Source: Ruminococcus sp. | Lineage (GTDB): Bacteria; Bacillota; Clostridia; Oscillospirales; Ruminococcaceae | Direction of reading: 5' to 3' | DNA length: 64,000 nucleotides | Assembly (NCBI GenBank): GCA_014799805.1 | Contig: JAAVHJ010000001.1 | Span: 24,416 to 88,415, forward strand | In this document: positions 25,159 through 33,899 of the stretch, piece by piece | How positions within the stretch are numbered: position 1 is the first letter of the stretch | Layout of the letters: every line of letters begins with the position of its first letter | Position numbers and translations under genes: made by a program | Notes under the pieces: model-generated | Seen by the model: only the letters and a program-made list of their open reading frames with translations | What the model was told of the DNA's origin: nothing | Databases searched by the model: none

Positions 25159-26463
25159 ATGAAAATCTATGTAGGTATTCCGTCCGAGCCGTCTCAGGAA
25201 ACGCTCCGATTGATCAGAGTGAAGTTTACAGAACAGTTGAGAAAATATTATGGCGAATTTCCTGTCAATGATGTAGTATTTTTTATTAATCCGGACAGTC
25301 TTTCGATATATGTAATGGAAAATGCAAAATATTCCGGATACGACAAGGAAATTACTGAGGTTATAAAATCGGTGGTTAATGAATATTTCCCATCAGATGA
25401 AGCGGAAATAGCTCTTAATTATCAGAAGCTTAATCCAACGTTCAATCCATATGAGGCAGTTAAGAAAAAATCAGCTGTCTCTGAAAATTCACTTGCTTCA
25501 GATAATAAAGAACAGGCAAAGAAAAGCGAAGAATTTGACTATGACAAGCTTTCAGAGAACTATCATGCGGAAGAACCACGATATTCATTTGAGCAGGTTA
25601 TTCTGCCTGAAACTTTGAAAACTCAGATAAATGAAGCGGTGAGCACTGTACTTGTTGAGCATAAAGTATTTGACGAATGGGGACTGCGTACAATAATTCC
25701 GAATGCTTCATCAGCTTTGAGTTTCTATGGACCTCCAGGAACTGGTAAGTCCATGGCAGCCGAAGCTATTGCACAGAAACTCGGAAAGAAAATTCTGCGT
25801 GCTACATATGCTGATATTGAAAGTAAATTTCATGGTGAAGGTCCGAAAATGGTAAAGGCTATATTCCGTGCCGCTGAACGTGACGACGCAGTTTTGTTCC
25901 TTGATGAATCCGATTCACTGCTTTCCAAAAGACTTACAAATGTTACAGACGGTTCAGCACAGGCAATAAATTCAATGAGGAGTCAGCTTCTGATTTGTTT
26001 AGAACAGTTTAAAGGAATTGTTATATTTGCAACAAATCTTGTTGTGAATTATGACAAGGCATTTCTGTCACGCCTTATAAATATAGAATTTACCAAGCCT
26101 GATAAAGAGGCAAGATATTCAATATGGTATCAGCATCTTAAAGGTAAGGGACTGCGTATTCCGCTTAGTGACGATGTCGATATAAATGAACTTGCAGAGA
26201 AATATGAATTCTGTGGCAGAGAAATAAAAAATTCAGTAAAAGACGCTTGTGTTGTAACTGCAATTGCGGAAAGTGAATTTGTTTCTCAGGAAACTCTTAT
26301 TAAATCTGCCGAAAAGACAAAAATAGAATATGAAAAAGTCATGAGTGCCGAAGACCATACTGTTATAAAAAAAGAATTGACTGATGAGCAGAAAGATGTA
26401 CTTAAAGAAGCAATGCAGAAAAAAATAGACGAAGCTAAAACTGTAAAAGCAAACGAAATATAA
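25159..26463 (+). CDS. AAA ATPase, Vps4/spastin-like clade
   Basis: 434 aa from ATG 25159 (AGAGGA upstream). N-terminal alpha/beta domain (1-90, no known family), flexible charged linker (105-140), one AAA module (about 145-360): Walker A GPPGTGKS (191-198), Walker B LFLDE (246-250), sensor-1 Asn near 293 (ATN), one arginine finger candidate R305 in 'AFLSRLINIEF', helical lid with sensor 2 around 'EFCGREIKNSVKDA'. Such ATPases remodel or unfold protein complexes or thread proteins. It closes an operon of small, mostly membrane-tethered proteins, which suggests work at the membrane on those partners. The C-terminus is a lysine-rich helix. Confidence 0.92.
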   Translation: MKIYVGIPSEPSQETLRLIRVKFTEQLRKYYGEFPVNDVVFFINPDSLSIYVMENAKYSGYDKEITEVIKSVVNEYFPSDEAEIALNYQKLNPTFNPYEAVKKKSAVSENSLASDNKEQAKKSEEFDYDKLSENYHAEEPRYSFEQVILPETLKTQINEAVSTVLVEHKVFDEWGLRTIIPNASSALSFYGPPGTGKSMAAEAIAQKLGKKILRATYADIESKFHGEGPKMVKAIFRAAERDDAVLFLDESDSLLSKRLTNVTDGSAQAINSMRSQLLICLEQFKGIVIFATNLVVNYDKAFLSRLINIEFTKPDKEARYSIWYQHLKGKGLRIPLSDDVDINELAEKYEFCGREIKNSVKDACVVTAIAESEFVSQETLIKSAEKTKIEYEKVMSAEDHTVIKKELTDEQKDVLKEAMQKKIDEAKTVKANEI

Positions 26464-26503
26464 ATTCTATAAAATAAACATTTCTTATAAAATAATATTA
26501 ACA

Positions 26504-26540
26504 AAAAATCTCTGTTACAAATTATGCGACAGAGATTTTT
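26504..26540 (+). terminator. Terminator of AAA operon
   Basis: AAAAATCTCTGT paired perfectly with ACAGAGATTTTT, 13-nt loop. Confidence 0.92.
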
Positions 26541-26623
26541 AATAATTTTAAATAAATATCAAAATTAATAGTATATAATTTTATAAAAATAATTCAAAAT
26601 ATATTGAGCAAACAAAAATATAA

Positions 26624-26721
26624 ATGCCCTACACGGGCAGTGGCACTCCGTGTAGGCGACTGCGTCGAGCAGTATCACCGTTCCTCCCTGATGTTCATCA
26701 CAGTGCCAGCCCTCTTACGAG
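26624..26721. other. GC-rich structured intergenic segment
   Basis: About 100 bp, strikingly G+C-rich against AT-rich flanks. CCTACACGG/CCGTGTAGG forms a 9-bp stem (about 26628-26665), followed by more C/G-rich sequence and, after mentally removing the IS, a final CCCTC-TTAC-GAGGG hairpin. No ORF. Could be a structured RNA or a recombination or repeat element. Confidence 0.6.
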
Positions 26722-28052
26722 CATATGCGTACACTTAACAAAAGAGAAAAAATATGATATAATAGAGTCATGGAAAAAGACCAGATGAGCCTCATATATG
26801 AAATGATGCCGACAGGCTGGAAAGAAGCCGCCAAAGAAACAGGGGCGTTGGTAAGAAGTCGGAACATCAGCACGCCGGAAGAATTATTGAGACTGAATTT
26901 TCTATACCAGACAAGTGGAGATTCGTATGGTCTGGTATCAGCGTTAACGCAAATATCAGAAAATCAAACAGGACTCAATAAAACAGCGGTGCAAAAACGA
27001 ATCACAAACAGCGGAAAATGGTTGAAATGGATATTAGTTCATTTGAATCGGGAAGAAAAGTATCTGGAAGAAGCACCTCAATGGCTGAAAGATTATCGTG
27101 TATGTCTGACAGATGCAAGTGATTATTGTAAGCAAGGCAGCCAGAATGCAGATTTCAGATTTCATTATATGGTAGAGCTTTTTACACTGAACATGGCAGA
27201 ATTTCACTTCACAGAGGCAAGTGAAGGAGAAAAGATCAGCCGATATGAAACGATCAGGCCGAAGGACATTATCATAGGCGACCGGGCTTATGGTACGATT
27301 ACAGGAATGCAATATGTTTCAGATAAAAAAGCAGATTTTCTTTTCCGATTAAGAGCGAAAGCCTTTAATTTATATACGGAAGAAAAGAAGATTTTTGATC
27401 TGACTGAATTTTTGCAGGAAAATTATGAAACCGGTAAAATGATTGACCTGAAGTTATTTTACAAATCAGGAAAAGAGTATTATCCGGTTCGCATCTGTGC
27501 AGTCGGAAAAAACGAAGTGGATATTGAGAAAACGCACAGGCATATAAAAAAATCCAACACAAAGAAACAACGAGGTAAAATCTCTGATTTACAAAAAATA
27601 TATGGTCAATATGTGATTACAGCTACTTCTCTTCCACAGGATATTTCTGCAAAGCAAATACTTGAACTGTATCGAATGCGTTGGCAGATAGAGCTTGTTT
27701 TCAAACGCCTGAAATCAATTTTCGGCGGTGAATTCTGTGCCAGAAAGAAGGAAGCTGTTGAGGCATGGTTTTATGGAAAATTACTTTTGGCAACAATTTG
27801 TGAGCTCCTTGTAAAAAGAAGCCGTTTTTCCCCCTGCAGCGAAAAAATCCATAATTGCCCAATGTAGATTTTCCATTTGGAAAGAACTTAAAATCATGCT
27901 GTATTTAGTTTCCTATATTATTGCTGTTTCCTTGTCTTATGACTTTAGCTGTAAAACTTTAGCTGATTTACCTGCTTTCTGTGCCAATTTTAAACGCAAA
28001 AGACTTCCCTCACTTTTTCAATTTGCTAAATCCGCTTAAGTGTACGCATATG
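26722..28052 (+). mobile_element. IS4-family insertion sequence with 10-bp target duplication
   Basis: 17-bp terminal inverted repeats CATATGCGTACACTTAA / TTAAGTGTACGCATATG, and the flanking direct repeat CTCTTACGAG (26712-26721 and 28053-28062). Length 1331 bp. The 10-bp duplication and the Y-(2)-R-(3)-E-(6)-K signature of its transposase fit IS4/IS231. The target is the loop and arms of a hairpin, a known preference of this group. Confidence 0.92.
26770..28039 (+). pseudogene. IS4-family transposase, frameshifted near its end
   Basis: The first frame gives 365 aa with the DDE elements (about residue 160 'IIIGDRAYGTI', and 'YRMRWQIELVFKRLK' near 305). It shifts frame at about 27825-27848, a stretch with TTTTTCCCCC and AAAAAA runs, after which the next frame continues cleanly as 'SIIAQCRFSIWKELK...' to TAA at 28037-28039 inside the right terminal repeat. 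A one-base change in a homopolymer run probably inactivated it; programmed frameshifting is less likely because it lies after the catalytic core. Confidence 0.85.
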
Positions 28053-28256
28053 CTCTTACGAGGGCAAATTAAAATATACAAAAGATTCATTTTATTCTAT
28101 AAATTTTATAAAAATAAAATATTAGTAGTCATGCGATCCACAACATACTCTAACCACTAAAAACAGACGAATTTTAATAAATATTACTTTCTATCCCACT
28201 GAGACAACGAGATAATGAGGCATTCGTAACAACTTCAAAAATCAAATATATATTAT

Positions 28257-28297
28257 AATTCCGATAAGGTGATTCCAGTCTTATCGGAATTTTTATT
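28257..28297 (+). terminator. Hairpin-plus-T-run just before amidoligase gene
   Basis: AATTCCGATAAG paired with CTTATCGGAATT, then TTTTATTTTT; GGAGG of the next gene follows 3 nt later. Works as a terminator for incoming transcripts or as an attenuator. The stretch 28063-28256 before it holds no gene; TATAAT occurs at 28254-28259. Confidence 0.75.
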
Positions 28298-28312
28298 TTT
28301 GGAGGTTTTTAA

Positions 28313-29410
28313 ATGGAAGAAGAAGTAAGAATCTGTACCTACTGCGGAGAAACTCTTGGCGAATATGAGGGTACAACTGTCGGTAATGATTTGCTTTGTG
28401 ATGACTGTGTGGACGAACTTTGCACGACTTGCGACCACTGCGGTGAAACAATCTGGACAGAGGACTGCGTGACAGACGATGATACATATCTTTGCAGAGA
28501 ATGTTTCAACGACTACTATCGCAGATGTGAAAACTGTGACAACATTATCCATGATGACAGTGTATGTTGGCATAACGATTTGCCCTACTGCTGCAATTGC
28601 TTTGACGACATTGATTATGATGACGAAATTGAGGACTACAACTACAAGCCCGAACCAATTTTTTACGGCGACAGCTATATGTACTTCGGTGTGGAACTGG
28701 AAGTAGACAAAGGCGGTAAAGAAGGTGAAAATGCTCGTACTCTCAAAGATATTGCAAATCACAGACACGAACATATTTACATCAAATCAGACGGAAGTTT
28801 GAACGACGGCTTTGAAATTGTCTCCCACCCAATGACACTTGATTATCACATGAACACAATGGACTGGGAAAGCGTTCTGCACGAAGCTGTAAACATGGAT
28901 TACCGTTCACATCAGACAGACACTTGTGGACTGCATATTCATGTCAACCGTGATGCTTTCGGTGACAATCAGGCAGAACAGGAAGAAGTCATAGGAAAAA
29001 TACTTTTCTTTATTGAAAAGCACTGGGCAGAAATGTTCAGATTTTCACGTAGAAGCACCTACAACATGAACAGATGGGCAACTCGTTACGGACTTGAAAA
29101 GACCAGCAAGGAAATTCTTGAAAAAGCAAAATCGGGTTGCAACGGAAGATATGTTGCTGTCAATCTCAACAACTACCACACAATTGAGTTCAGGCTTTTC
29201 CGTGGAACGTTAAAACACAGCTCATTCATCGCCACATTGCAGATGGTTAAAAAAATCTGCGATGTGGCTTTTTCTATGTCTGAGCAAGAAATCGACGAAA
29301 TGAGTTGGTGTGAGTTTGTAAGTACCATTGAGGAAAATGAGCTGATTCAGTATCTCAAAGAACGTCAGCTTTACATCAACGAAGAAATTTTTGCAGAGGA
29401 GGAAATGTAA
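28313..29410 (+). CDS. Zinc-ribbon amidoligase (Amidoligase_2 family)
   Basis: 365 aa. N-terminal 110 residues carry five to six CxxC knuckles (CTYCG, CDDC, CDHCG, CREC, CENC, CCNC), then a COOH-NH2 ligase domain of the glutamine-synthetase-like fold: 'FGVELEVD', 'KSDGSLNDGFEIVSHPMT', 'CGLHIHVNRDAF', 'NNYHTIEFRLFRGT'. These enzymes form amide bonds on peptides, proteins or metabolites; substrates are mostly unknown. GGAGG precedes the ATG. The class II glutamine amidotransferase gene begins 1 nt after its stop, an association described in comparative studies of amidoligases, and one that suggests ammonia from glutamine is used. Confidence 0.88.
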   Translation: MEEEVRICTYCGETLGEYEGTTVGNDLLCDDCVDELCTTCDHCGETIWTEDCVTDDDTYLCRECFNDYYRRCENCDNIIHDDSVCWHNDLPYCCNCFDDIDYDDEIEDYNYKPEPIFYGDSYMYFGVELEVDKGGKEGENARTLKDIANHRHEHIYIKSDGSLNDGFEIVSHPMTLDYHMNTMDWESVLHEAVNMDYRSHQTDTCGLHIHVNRDAFGDNQAEQEEVIGKILFFIEKHWAEMFRFSRRSTYNMNRWATRYGLEKTSKEILEKAKSGCNGRYVAVNLNNYHTIEFRLFRGTLKHSSFIATLQMVKKICDVAFSMSEQEIDEMSWCEFVSTIEENELIQYLKERQLYINEEIFAEEEM

Positions 29411-29411
29411 T

Positions 29412-30347
29412 ATGTGTGCGATTTTTGGATTTCTTAACTATGGCAATAAACTCAGTCATAAAATTTTGACAAAACTTCTGCGTGAGTTGTCAGTTGCGGC
29501 AGAAGTCAGGGGTACAGACGCAACAGGAATCAGCTATGTCAAGAATGGTGAAATGGTGACTTTCAAGAAAGCGAAACCTGCTCACAAGGTCAATTTTTAC
29601 TTCCCGAAAAAAACAATAGCAGTCATAGGACATACACGTTTTACAACACAGGGCAGTGCAAAGCAGAACTACAACAATCATCCGTTTGAGGGCAAAACAG
29701 ACGGTCACACTTTTTCTCTTGCACATAATGGTGTTCTATACAATGATAAGGAGTTAAAAGAAAAGTACAATCTTCCTGCAACCAAAATCGAAACAGACAG
29801 CTATGTTGCAGTACAGCTCTTGGAAAATCAGAAAAATGTTGATTTTGAAAGTATCAAAACAGTTGCAGAACTCGTTGATGGAAGTTTTGTTTTCACGATT
29901 CTTAGAGATGATAACACCCTGTTTTTTGTCAAGGGCAGTAATCCAATAACACTGCTTCACTTTCAGGAATATGGATTCTATCTTTACGCTTCAACGTCTG
30001 AAATACTCAAAGTAGCTTTAAAATCTGCAAAATTTACTGCTAAATACGAGAATATTGCCATACATACAGGTGATATAGTGCGTATTGGCTTAGACGGTAA
30101 GCTTTCTTCAAGTACTTTTAAAAGCACAGAATTAGATTATGGATTTCGCCGTTATTTCAGTTGGTATGATGCTTTTGAGGAAGATGAAAACGATTTACTT
30201 TCAATCTGTGGTTGCTATGGTGTAGACCGTAAAGATGTAGAGCTGTTGCTGGAATACGGCTATACAGCGGACGAAATCGAAGATATGCTGTATAACAGCG
30301 ACTTTTTTGAAGAAGCTGTTTCAGAAATAAAATCAATGTTCATATGA
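29412..30347 (+). CDS. Class II glutamine amidotransferase
   Basis: 311 aa from ATG 29412 (GAGGAGG about 10 nt upstream), chosen so that Cys2 becomes the N-terminal nucleophile (MCAIFGF). Other Ntn motifs: 'RGTDATGISY', 'GHTRFTTQGSAKQNYNNHPF', 'LAHNGVLYND', 'ETDSYVAV'. Residues 1-235 are the glutaminase; no synthetase domain follows, only a Tyr/Asp-rich tail with a UBA-like helix pair ('VDRKDVELLLEYGYTADEIE'). It probably feeds ammonia to the preceding amidoligase, or modifies the same target. Confidence 0.9.
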   Translation: MCAIFGFLNYGNKLSHKILTKLLRELSVAAEVRGTDATGISYVKNGEMVTFKKAKPAHKVNFYFPKKTIAVIGHTRFTTQGSAKQNYNNHPFEGKTDGHTFSLAHNGVLYNDKELKEKYNLPATKIETDSYVAVQLLENQKNVDFESIKTVAELVDGSFVFTILRDDNTLFFVKGSNPITLLHFQEYGFYLYASTSEILKVALKSAKFTAKYENIAIHTGDIVRIGLDGKLSSSTFKSTELDYGFRRYFSWYDAFEEDENDLLSICGCYGVDRKDVELLLEYGYTADEIEDMLYNSDFFEEAVSEIKSMFI

Positions 30348-30360
30348 GGAGGTGAAAAGC

Positions 30361-30465
30361 ATGAAAGGTTTTGTTGCAGGTGTAATATTCACAATTGTTG
30401 CAGAGAGTACAATTGCAATTGCAGTTTTCGCAAAGGCAATCAAGAAAGGAGCTGACGAAGAATGA
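30361..30465 (+). CDS. 34-residue membrane peptide
   Basis: RBS GAGGAGGTG then ATG. One hydrophobic span (GVIFTIVAESTIAIAVFAKA) ending KKGADEE. Overlaps the next small ORF by ATGA. Short, but the RBS and coupling support it. Could be a substrate of the amidoligase pair or a holin-like peptide; unknown. Confidence 0.6.
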   Translation: MKGFVAGVIFTIVAESTIAIAVFAKAIKKGADEE

Positions 30466-30542
30466 AGCAAGCATTAGAAATCGCTGTTGAAGTGATAGTG
30501 TGTGCAGTGAAAGTATTCAAGGCACTCAGAAAGAAAAAATAA
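30462..30542 (+). CDS. 26-residue amphipathic peptide
   Basis: Starts in the ATGA overlap with the preceding ORF (RBS AAGAAAGGAG within it): amphipathic 'LEIAVEVIVCAVKVFKAL' with a basic RKKK end. Unknown function. Confidence 0.5.
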   Translation: MKQALEIAVEVIVCAVKVFKALRKKK

Positions 30543-30595
30543 CTTGTAAATGGGCAGGGCATTATGTTCTGCCCGCTTTCAGAAAGGAGGAAATT

Positions 30596-31120
30596 ATGAA
30601 AACTGAAACGAAAGTAATCAAAAGTAAAGCCTTGTTTTCGGACGATAAACAGCATCGTTTACTGCTTCACAAGGAGTGGGATAAGAACAAGAAAACTGCA
30701 ATGATTATCATGATTAACCCAAACACTGCCGACACTCTCAATATGGATTTGACAACAATGCTTGTTATCAATAATCTGAATGAACTGGGATTCGGAAGTG
30801 TGAACATTGTCAATCTGTACAGCCGAATAATGCTGAAACTAAGCCTTAGATTCAATTCTGATGATGATTTGATTGACAAGGAAACAGACACAATTATTGA
30901 ACAGTATGCGGCAATGAGTGATGCAGTAATTATTGCATGGGGCAGTATCGGAAATAACAATCAGCGAATTCGTGAACGTCAGAAGGATATTTTGGAACTG
31001 CTTGAACCGTATGCGAACAAGCTGTATCAAATCGGAGAAGAAGGCTATCACCCTTTGACACCTGCAATTCGTACAAAATGGACACTCGAACCCTATAATT
31101 TTAAGGAGGAAAACACATGA
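30596..31120 (+). CDS. DUF1643 family protein
   Basis: 174 aa from ATG 30596 (AAAGGAGG). DUF1643 motifs: 'HRLLLHKEWDKNKKTAMIIM', 'INPNTAD', 'GSVNIVNLYS', 'AVIIAWGSIGN', 'GYHPLTP'. Common on phages and mobile elements; biochemical role unknown. A stem GGGCAG/CTGCCC (30552-30574) lies before its RBS. Its stop overlaps the next start (ATGA). Confidence 0.88.
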   Translation: MKTETKVIKSKALFSDDKQHRLLLHKEWDKNKKTAMIIMINPNTADTLNMDLTTMLVINNLNELGFGSVNIVNLYSRIMLKLSLRFNSDDDLIDKETDTIIEQYAAMSDAVIIAWGSIGNNNQRIRERQKDILELLEPYANKLYQIGEEGYHPLTPAIRTKWTLEPYNFKEENT

Positions 31121-31410
31121 TAAAAATGACTAATCTTGAAGAGATAAAGGCTTTCCCTGAGCCTGAAATCAGGGAATACATCTTCAACAAAGCAACACAG
31201 ATGATGACAGAATACGACGTTGAAAACCTCAACGATATTGGCTGCTTTGTTGTGCTTGACGGTTCAGAAAATCAGATATTCGAGGTATCAGAAATGGAAT
31301 TTGTCGAGGTGCTGAATATCAGTAACAAAACATATCTTCATGGTGTAAAAATTCTCGGAGACAGCTATGGTGAGGACATTTATCTGCCTGTTGAGGTGGT
31401 AAAATGCTGA
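31117..31410 (+). CDS. Small conserved-context mobile-element protein
   Basis: 97 aa; begins in the ATGA of DUF1643, RBS AAGGAGG. Acidic, soluble, with 'EPEIREYIFNKATQMMTEYD' and 'DGSENQIFEVSEMEFVEVLN'. No family recognised. Overlaps the recombinase start by 7 nt, so it is cotranslated with it. Confidence 0.75.
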   Translation: MIKMTNLEEIKAFPEPEIREYIFNKATQMMTEYDVENLNDIGCFVVLDGSENQIFEVSEMEFVEVLNISNKTYLHGVKILGDSYGEDIYLPVEVVKC

Positions 31411-32963
31411 ATATACCAAAAGTGGCACTGTATGCAAGATTTTCAAGCGATAATCAGCGTAGTGAATCAATTGACGCACAAGTCAGAGCGATGAATAGCT
31501 TTTGCAAGCAGAATCACTGGCAGATTGTTGCAACCTACACGGATGAAGCACGTTCTGCAACAACTGACAACAGACCACAATTTCAGCAGATGATAACCGA
31601 TAGCAGTAAAGGCATTTTTGAAATAGTACTTGTACACAAGTTAGACAGATTTTCAAGAGACAGATATGACAGTGCAATCTATAAAAAACGCTTGAAAAAG
31701 AACAATGTAAGACTTTGCAGTGTTCTTGAACGTATGGACGACAGTCCTGAAAGTATTATGATGGAATCCGTGTTAGAGGGTATGGCAGAATATTATAGCA
31801 AGAACCTCGGACGTGAAGTCATGAAAGGTATGAACGAAACAGCTCTCCAGTGCAGGCACACTGGAGGCTGTACGCCTCTTGGTTACGATTTGGACGAGAA
31901 TAAACGCCTGATAATCAATGAACATGAAGCCGAAGCAGTCAGAATAATTTTTCAGATGTTTGCAGACGGTCACGGCTATACAGCAATTATCAATTATTTG
32001 AATGAACACGGTTACAAAACCAAAAAAGGTTGTATTTTTGGTAAAAACAGCTTGTATGAAATTCTCAATAACGAAAAATATACAGGTGTTTTTATATTCA
32101 ATAAGGCTGCCGCTAAGGTTGACGGAAAGCGAAACAATCATGTTTACAAAACTTCCGATAAGGTCATAAGGGTAGAGGGTGGCTGTCCTGCAATAATTAG
32201 CAAAAAGCTTTTTGAGAAAGTACAACGCAAGAAAGCTGCTAACAGACGTAATACAGGTCAATATCATTCCAAAGAATTTTACTTGCTTACAGGTAAGATT
32301 TTCTGTGGAATATGCGGTAAAAGACTTCAAGGAAATCTCAGATTTTCAGGTAGAAGTAAAACAAGACTTGCAACGTATCGTTGTAATACACACCGTTCAG
32401 AATGCAAGAATAAAGAAATCAATAAAGATTACCTTGATGTGTATATCGTTGAATTACTCCGAAAGAAAATTTTCAATGCTAATTCACTGAAACATCTTGT
32501 AAACAATGTAAACACATATATTCGTCAGTACAACAGTGAGTATGATGCAAATTATGAATCTGTAAAGGCAGAATATGACGAAATACAGGGAAATCTTGAC
32601 AACATTACAAAGGCAGTTGAGAAAGGTATCATCACTGAAAGTCTGATAAATCGTGCAGAAGAACTGGAACAAAAGCGTGCAGAAGTTGAAATAAAATTGT
32701 CAGAAATTCATCAGCTTTCTTTGATAGAATACAGCGACTTTTTACCTGTAATAGATGAGTTCAGAGAACTTGAAAGAAATACTGAAAAATTCAGGACATT
32801 TATTCAGCAATATGTCAAGAAAATTACTGTATACCCATATCACCTTGAAATTGAAATTAGCACAGGACTCGGTATAGCTGACAAAATAAATGAAATCGTA
32901 ACAATCAGACGAGGAGAACTCTATGAGTTATTTGAGTCGAGAGTCAGAGGGGAGAAAAAATAA
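31404..32963 (+). CDS. Large serine recombinase
   Basis: 519 aa. Resolvase/invertase catalytic domain (about 5-150) with 'YARFSSDNQ' (nucleophile Ser14) and 'LDRFSRDRYD'; recombinase domain (about 165-265); zinc ribbon 'CGICGKR' with two further Cys (about 300-345); long coiled coil (about 375-450). Integrates, excises or inverts DNA without ligase. It lies about 0.9 kb from the right 88-bp repeat. It is the only intact recombinase of the island; but serine integrases normally leave hybrid att sites with only a few shared bases, not 88-bp repeats, so it may not be what created the flanks. Confidence 0.94.
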   Translation: MLNIPKVALYARFSSDNQRSESIDAQVRAMNSFCKQNHWQIVATYTDEARSATTDNRPQFQQMITDSSKGIFEIVLVHKLDRFSRDRYDSAIYKKRLKKNNVRLCSVLERMDDSPESIMMESVLEGMAEYYSKNLGREVMKGMNETALQCRHTGGCTPLGYDLDENKRLIINEHEAEAVRIIFQMFADGHGYTAIINYLNEHGYKTKKGCIFGKNSLYEILNNEKYTGVFIFNKAAAKVDGKRNNHVYKTSDKVIRVEGGCPAIISKKLFEKVQRKKAANRRNTGQYHSKEFYLLTGKIFCGICGKRLQGNLRFSGRSKTRLATYRCNTHRSECKNKEINKDYLDVYIVELLRKKIFNANSLKHLVNNVNTYIRQYNSEYDANYESVKAEYDEIQGNLDNITKAVEKGIITESLINRAEELEQKRAEVEIKLSEIHQLSLIEYSDFLPVIDEFRELERNTEKFRTFIQQYVKKITVYPYHLEIEISTGLGIADKINEIVTIRRGELYELFESRVRGEKK

Positions 32964-33256
32964 TGTTTGAAATTAACAAACCAAGATACATTACAAGGGG
33001 AATTGATGCAGAAATTCCTTTTGATGTACAGCTTTTTATGTGGCAGTGTGTTGATGCTATGCCTGAACCGAAAGACTATTTACAGGTTTTCAGACTGACA
33101 GAACAGAACGGCTTGCAGATAATTCACCATACGACAGAACAGCCTGAATATGAAATGACATACATTCTGACAACAATGACAAAAGCAGTCACAGCTAAAG
33201 TCTACATAATCGATGATGGCGACCACTGCACTATGCTTTTAGCGGAAGAATATTAA
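32963..33256 (+). CDS. DUF960 family protein
   Basis: 97 aa, starts in a one-base overlap (TAATG) with the recombinase stop. DUF960 pattern: 'RYITRGIDAEIPFDVQLFMW', 'DYLQVFRL', 'IIHHTTEQPEYEM'. Frequent on Firmicute mobile elements; function unknown. Confidence 0.87.
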   Translation: MFEINKPRYITRGIDAEIPFDVQLFMWQCVDAMPEPKDYLQVFRLTEQNGLQIIHHTTEQPEYEMTYILTTMTKAVTAKVYIIDDGDHCTMLLAEEY

Positions 33257-33329
33257 ACAGTCAAAGAATACAGCTTTCGGGTTGTGTTCTTTTTTTCGCT
33301 GGATGCCCAGAAAATAAGAAGCCTTTTGA

Positions 33330-33480
33330 AAGTAACACTCCTGAAAGAATTCTTTAGAATCTGCAAATGTTGAAACACTTTTTGAGAAAAACAGTTCTGG
33401 AAGAACACTTTAAAAATTCCACTTTTAAAAAGACTCTTCGAGAAAAAATAAGCCTGAAAGAGGTCTTTGGAAAATATTCT
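33330..33480. repeat. Degenerate 56-57-bp tandem repeats
   Basis: CTGAAAG/CTGGAAG blocks at 33341, 33397 and 33454, each near a dyad such as CTGAAAGAATTCTTTAG, alternating with TTTTTGAGAAAAACA / TCTTCGAGAAAAAATA at 33378 and 33435. About 2.5 diverged units. The rest of 33257-33899 has no gene I can support. Confidence 0.55.
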
Positions 33481-33899
33481 TCCGGAGTACTACTTTTGTG
33501 TTGGTGACAGGATAGGTGTTGTTCTGGTTCTGCATCAGTTCACTTTGTCCGAAAAAAACAACGGATGAAGTAATCTTTGGTTTCTGCATCGACTGTTGTT
33601 TTTCTCTCTGTTGTTGGATGACAGTCAGAAATTCAGATACTCAGGTTCGGATGATAACGGGATGCTCAGTCAACACAGAATGCTAACGATACTACTCAAA
33701 GCAAAGGATAGATAAGATTTTTTGGAAAACTGTGTTTTCTGTCTCTCTTGTCAAAAATTACTAAGAAAATAAGAAATTAAGATAATCGACACTTTTTCAG
33801 AAAAAATTGGCAAAGCAAATCAACAGTCTAAAAATCCCTAAAAATAGGCACTTCCGATTTTTCAAACCTTGCAAATACGCAGGTACAGAGAGTCACGCA

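Noticed and set aside
27825..28039. Programmed frameshift in the IS transposase
   Set aside because: The shift comes after the DDE core and near homopolymer runs; no such mechanism is typical for this IS group, so a mutation is simpler.
28313..30542. RiPP biosynthesis cluster
   Set aside because: No leader-type precursor, transporter or RiPP recognition element; the tiny ORFs are only possible substrates.
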